Origin: Acidimicrobiia bacterium | GTDB taxonomy: Bacteria; Actinomycetota; Acidimicrobiia; Acidimicrobiales; Poriferisodalaceae | DNA: 8,754 nucleotides | Reading direction: 5' to 3' | Assembly: GCA_026983855.1 (NCBI GenBank) | Contig: JALSTE010000383.1 | Span: 1 to 8,754, forward strand | Part shown: piece by piece, positions 6,207 through 8,754 of the stretch | Layout: each line of letters begins with the position of its first letter | How positions within the stretch are numbered: position 1 is the first letter of the stretch | Program-made: the position numbers and the translations under genes | Notes under the pieces: model-generated | Seen by the model: only the letters and a program-made list of their open reading frames with translations | What the model was told of the DNA's origin: nothing | Database searches by the model: none

Positions 6207-7403
6207 ATGAGCCGCACCCGACTGCCCCTGGTGGCGATCATGGTGTCGCTGGCCATCGTCGCCTCGGCCTGCGGGACCGCCCGGGGGGGCGAGGCCCGCA
6301 CCATACGCCTGGTCACCTACGAGGGCTTCCGCCTGCCCCAGGACCAGCTCGACGCCTTCACCGAGCGCACGGGTTTCCGGGTGTCGGTCACCCGAGAGGC
6401 CAGCGCCTCGGACCTGGCCGACCTGCTGCTGCGAACCCGCCAGGACCCTGTCGCCGATGTCGTGGTCGGATTGGGGCCTCTGGAGGTGCGCGACATCGTG
6501 GAGCAGGCCATCACCGAGAGGTACGTACCCATCGGGGCCGACCGCCTCGATCCCCGGCTGACCCTGCCCGGGGAGGTTCTCACCCCCGTGAGCGTCCTCG
6601 ATGTCTGCCTGAACATCGACATCGACTACTACCAACCCCCCGAGGTGATCGAGGAATTCGAGGACGACTTCACCCCCCCGCCCGAGGATCTCCCCGAGGG
6701 GGCGGTGATCGTCAACGCCCCGCCATCGGACACCCCCACCGGAATCGGCGACTTCACCGACCCCCGGTTCGCCGATCAACTCGTGGTCCCCGACCCCGGC
6801 ACCGATCCCATGGGGGTCTACTTCCTGGCCATGTTGGAGGATCGCTTCCCCCTGGACGGACCCGAGCCCTGGAGCGACGTGCTGGCCGGCCTCGTCGCCA
6901 ACGGCATGCTCGTCACCACGACCTGGCGGGAGGCCTACTTCGGGCAGTTCACCGAGGGGTCGGTCGACGGCACCCGCACCGCGGTGGTGGCGTCGGACCG
7001 GATGCCGGTGGTCACCGCCCGACTCCGGTTCCGTCCCCCCGAGCGCCTGGAGACCCAGGTCGTCGACGATGGATGCGTGGCGGTGCCCTTCTACGGTGGG
7101 GTCATCACCGGAACCCACGACCGCAGGGCGGCGGGCCGCCTCATGGATCAGATCGTCACCCCCGAGTTCCAGTTCGACATCGGTGACGACATGGGCTCCT
7201 GGCCGGCCCGCTTCGACCTGATCGACACCGACCTCGATGCCCGCTACCAGACCCGGGTGGAGGCCGACCCCCTCGACCCCATGACCCTGCCCGACCAGGT
7301 CGAGGAGTGGCAGAGGGTGTGGGCGGGGGTGCTCAGCGGGACCATCGGAACCGCCCCCACCCAGCCCACGACCACCGACCAGCACACCGACAACACTCCC
7401 TGA
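6207..7403 (+). CDS. thiB: Thiamine ABC transporter substrate-binding lipoprotein (ThiB/TbpA-like)
   Basis: This is an exported lipoprotein that binds thiamine outside the membrane for an ABC importer. The N-terminus has basic residues, a hydrophobic core and a lipobox VASAC with lipidated C22. TbpA-like features follow: IRLVTYEGF at 33-41, a SVTREASASDLADLLLR segment, then PVADVVVGLGPLEV near 81-94, VLDVCLNIDIDYY near 128-141, VVPDPGTDPMGVYFL near 193-207, and TTTWREAYFGQFTEGS near 239-254. The 398 residues exceed the roughly 330 typical of E. coli TbpA, with part of the excess in a Thr-rich C-terminus. The ATG start is 5 bases after the kinase stop, so the two genes are co-transcribed. No thiP permease or thiQ ATPase gene follows. 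The last 11 codons and the stop lie in a 32-bp tandem duplication, and the stop exists only because of the copy junction. Confidence 0.88.
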   Translation: MSRTRLPLVAIMVSLAIVASACGTARGGEARTIRLVTYEGFRLPQDQLDAFTERTGFRVSVTREASASDLADLLLRTRQDPVADVVVGLGPLEVRDIVEQAITERYVPIGADRLDPRLTLPGEVLTPVSVLDVCLNIDIDYYQPPEVIEEFEDDFTPPPEDLPEGAVIVNAPPSDTPTGIGDFTDPRFADQLVVPDPGTDPMGVYFLAMLEDRFPLDGPEPWSDVLAGLVANGMLVTTTWREAYFGQFTEGSVDGTRTAVVASDRMPVVTARLRFRPPERLETQVVDDGCVAVPFYGGVITGTHDRRAAGRLMDQIVTPEFQFDIGDDMGSWPARFDLIDTDLDARYQTRVEADPLDPMTLPDQVEEWQRVWAGVLSGTIGTAPTQPTTTDQHTDNTP

Positions 7404-7433
7404 CCACCGACCAGCACACCGACAACACTCCCT
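7370..7433 (+). repeat. Perfect 32-bp tandem duplication at the 3' end of thiB
   Basis: Bases 7370-7401 and 7402-7433 are identical with no spacer. The first copy encodes the TTDQHTDNTP end of the lipoprotein, and the TGA at 7401-7403 spans the copy junction. Because 32 is not a multiple of 3, the second copy encodes the same residues in another frame, which stays open to a TGA at 7628-7630. The perfect identity points to a recent duplication or an assembly artefact. Confidence 0.95.
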
Positions 7434-7512
7434 CATCCCCGACATCCCGGCGGGAACCAGCACCAGCCCCGAGCCCGACACCTCCAAATCCGACGCCTCC
7501 GAATCCGCATCC
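7434..7512 (+). pseudogene. Possible out-of-frame remnant of the thiB C-terminal tail
   Basis: Read in the frame that continues from the second 32-bp copy, this stretch encodes a Ser/Pro/Ala-rich tail with two TPPNP units. The units (7478-7492 and 7493-7507) differ at only two bases, both third codon positions, which is what a translated repeat would show. Deleting one 32-bp copy would fuse it in frame to thiB. The evidence is suggestive only: the stretch is short, and high-GC DNA often lacks stops. Confidence 0.35.
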
Positions 7513-7518
7513 GGGCTG

Positions 7519-7536
7519 CCCACCGGGGCCGGTGGG
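7519..7536 (+). terminator. GC-rich inverted repeat after thiB, possible terminator
   Basis: CCCACCGG at 7519-7526 and CCGGTGGG at 7529-7536 are perfect inverted complements separated by 2 bases, so the real hairpin would be 6-7 bp with a 4-6-base loop. It lies about 115 bases after the thiB stop and before the next gene's promoter candidate. No T-run follows, so an operator is an equal alternative. Confidence 0.4.
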
Positions 7537-7547
7537 GAGGGGTGGAT

Positions 7548-7577
7548 GTCACACCTCCCAGCCCTGCCGCGTAGCAT
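7548..7577 (+). promoter_or_regulatory. Candidate promoter of the alcohol dehydrogenase gene
   Basis: GTCACA at 7548-7553 (4 of 6 to TTGACA) and TAGCAT at 7572-7577 (4 of 6 to TATAAT) are 18 bases apart and lie 50 bases upstream of the ATG. It follows the inverted repeat at 7519-7536, as expected for a separate transcription unit. This was judged by eye. Confidence 0.4.
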
Positions 7578-7615
7578 CGGGGTCGCCGCTACCGGGCCGT
7601 GGACACGGCCGTACC

Positions 7616-7624
7616 AAGGGGGAG
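7616..7624 (+). promoter_or_regulatory. Shine-Dalgarno of the alcohol dehydrogenase gene
   Basis: AAGGGGGAG lies directly upstream of ATG 7627. It decides this start over the longer frame that opens upstream at 7549, whose extra residues cross the intergenic region. Confidence 0.75.
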
Positions 7625-7626
7625 CC

Positions 7627-8715
7627 ATGAAGGCAGCCGTTCTCAAGACCATTCCGGGCGAACTGGAGATCGAGGAGGTCGCCATCGGCACTCCCGGACC
7701 CCGGGAGGTGCTGATCCGGACCGTGGCCGCCGGGCTGTGCCACTCCGACCTGCACTTCATCGAGGGCAAGTACCCCTACATGACCCCCGCGGTCCTGGGG
7801 CACGAGTCGGCCGGGGTGGTCGAGGCCGTGGGTTCCGACGTCAACTACGTGGAACCGGGCGACCACGTGATCACCTGCCTGTCGGTGTTCTGCGGACACT
7901 GCTCCTACTGCCTGGAGGGCCGGCCGGCCCTGTGCAGCGGCAAGGACGTGGAGTGCAACCGGGGCCCCGACGAGGAGCCCCGACTCACCATCGACGGTGA
8001 GCCCGCCTACCAGTTCCTGAACCTGAGTTCCTTCGCCGAGATGATGCTGGTCCACGAGCACGCCATCGTGAAGATCCGCAAGGACATGCCCCTCGACCGG
8101 GCCGCCCTGATCGGCTGCGGGGTGCTCACCGGTACCGGCGCCGTGTTCCGCACCGCCGGGGTCCGGCCCGGGGAGACCGTGGCCGTGGTGGGTTGCGGCG
8201 GAATCGGCCTGGCCGCCATCCAGGGGGCGCGTATCGCCGGAGCCGGCCGCATCATCGCCATCGACATGGTCGACTCCAAGCTGGAGATCGCCCGCCAGAT
8301 GGGTGCCACCGACACCGTGAACGCCGGTGAGACCGATCCGGTCATGGCGGTGTTGGAGATGACCGGCGGCGGTGTGCACTACTCCTTCGAGGCCATCGGC
8401 CTCAAGGCCACCGCCGAGCAGGCCTTCGGCATGATCCGCAACGGGGGGGCGGCGGTGATCATCGGCATGATCCCGATCGGTGTGAACGTGGAGATCCCCG
8501 GGGTTCAGTTCCTCTTCGAGAAGAAGATGATCGGCTCCAACATGGGGTCCAACCAGTTCCGCACCGACATGCCCCGCCTGGTCGACATGTACCTCGACGG
8601 GAGGTTGATGCTCGACGAGATGGTCTCGGCCCGAATCCCCCTCGAGGAGATCAACGAGGGCTTCGCGGCCATGAAGGGCGGCACCGTGGCCCGCAGCGTG
8701 GTCGTCTTCGAGTAG
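7627..8715 (+). CDS. Zinc-dependent alcohol dehydrogenase, class III-like MDR family
   Basis: This 362-residue cytosolic enzyme interconverts alcohols and aldehydes using NAD(H). Catalytic zinc ligands are C38 (in LCHSD), H59-E60 (in LGHES) and C164 (in IGCGVLTG). The structural zinc lobe has C89, C92, C95 and C103. The Rossmann fold shows VVGCGGIG at 187-194, and D213 at the end of the following strand favours NAD over NADP. The pattern resembles actinobacterial Zn-ADHs such as mycobacterial AdhB/AdhD and the S-nitrosomycothiol reductase MscR, as well as NDMA-dependent and mycofactocin-associated enzymes. I cannot choose among these or name the substrate. The length is normal for the family. 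ATG 7627 is supported by a strong Shine-Dalgarno and by the usual MKAAVL start. A candidate promoter and terminator-like repeat separate it from the thiamine genes, so it is probably transcribed alone. Confidence 0.95.
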   Translation: MKAAVLKTIPGELEIEEVAIGTPGPREVLIRTVAAGLCHSDLHFIEGKYPYMTPAVLGHESAGVVEAVGSDVNYVEPGDHVITCLSVFCGHCSYCLEGRPALCSGKDVECNRGPDEEPRLTIDGEPAYQFLNLSSFAEMMLVHEHAIVKIRKDMPLDRAALIGCGVLTGTGAVFRTAGVRPGETVAVVGCGGIGLAAIQGARIAGAGRIIAIDMVDSKLEIARQMGATDTVNAGETDPVMAVLEMTGGGVHYSFEAIGLKATAEQAFGMIRNGGAAVIIGMIPIGVNVEIPGVQFLFEKKMIGSNMGSNQFRTDMPRLVDMYLDGRLMLDEMVSARIPLEEINEGFAAMKGGTVARSVVVFE

Positions 8716-8716
8716 C

Positions 8717-8734
8717 CGTCAGGGCCCGCTGACG
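8717..8734 (+). terminator. Hairpin just after the alcohol dehydrogenase stop, possible terminator
   Basis: CGTCAG at 8717-8722 pairs perfectly with CTGACG at 8729-8734 around a 6-base loop, starting one base after the TAG stop. No T-tract follows. Its position is right for a terminator or mRNA-stabilising hairpin; the remaining 20 bases to the window edge show nothing else. Confidence 0.4.
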
Positions 8735-8754
8735 CTGGATCGCCATACACAATC

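Larger units (their letters stand above)
7404..7626. other. Region between thiB and the alcohol dehydrogenase gene
   Basis: These 223 bases hold most of the second 32-bp repeat copy, a proline-rich open stretch in the frame that thiB would use with one copy (TPPNP repeat at 7478-7507), an 8-bp inverted repeat at 7519-7536, a candidate promoter at 7548-7577 and the dehydrogenase Shine-Dalgarno at 7616-7624. I see no independent gene. Confidence 0.6.

Noticed and set aside
6021..7769. 582-codon open frame on the minus strand across thiB and both flanks
   Set aside because: It is antisense to thiB, which has a lipoprotein signal and thiamine-binding family motifs. The antisense product is Gly/His/Val/Asp-rich with no recognisable domain, as expected from mirrored codon bias at high GC.
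7549..8379. 276-codon minus-strand frame opposite the alcohol dehydrogenase
   Set aside because: It is antisense to a gene with all zinc-ligand and Rossmann motifs intact; the His/Gly/Asp-rich product is typical of a high-GC mirror frame.

Overview
The window is very GC-rich, with dense genes, frequent GTG/TTG starts and strongly GC-biased third codon positions. It looks like chromosomal DNA of an actinobacterium. A coiled-coil C4 zinc-ribbon protein of the mycobacterial Rv2229c type, a class A PBP with a long Thr/Ser/Pro tail, and a class III-like Zn alcohol dehydrogenase all fit that. The Thr-rich surface tail makes me suspect Acidimicrobiia or a related lineage, but that is inference only. 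I see no phage, transposon, tRNA, rRNA or CRISPR signature.

Layout. The left 5.15 kb is read on the minus strand. In transcription order it holds a bifunctional penicillin-binding protein (2713-5148), a C4 zinc-ribbon coiled-coil protein (1823-2539), a small multipass membrane protein resembling YdjM/DUF457 membrane hydrolases (1285-1797), a histidine phosphatase (626-1291, overlapping the previous gene by 7 bases), and a YhhN/TMEM86-type membrane protein that runs off the left edge (1-497). The right 3.45 kb is read on the plus strand. It holds thiamine diphosphokinase (5305-6201), a thiamine-binding ABC-transporter lipoprotein 5 bases later (6207-7403), and a Zn-dependent alcohol dehydrogenase with its own Shine-Dalgarno and a candidate promoter (7627-8715). 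A 156-base divergent intergenic region separates the two halves.

How the genes work together. The PBP builds peptidoglycan outside the membrane. The zinc-ribbon, membrane-protein and phosphatase genes are tightly packed and look co-transcribed; zinc-ribbon protein plus phosphatase recalls the mycobacterial Rv2229c-Rv2228c pair. The two thiamine genes form an uptake-and-activation pair: the lipoprotein captures thiamine and the kinase converts it to thiamine diphosphate. The permease and ATPase of that transporter are not in the window. The dehydrogenase appears to be a separate transcription unit.

The most notable feature is a perfect 32-bp tandem duplication at the 3' end of the thiamine-binding protein gene. 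It creates the present stop codon. Removing one copy would join the gene in frame to a downstream proline-rich reading frame that contains a synonymous TPPNP repeat. I found no clear evidence of a wholly new system; this is mostly ordinary core genome with a few points worth checking.
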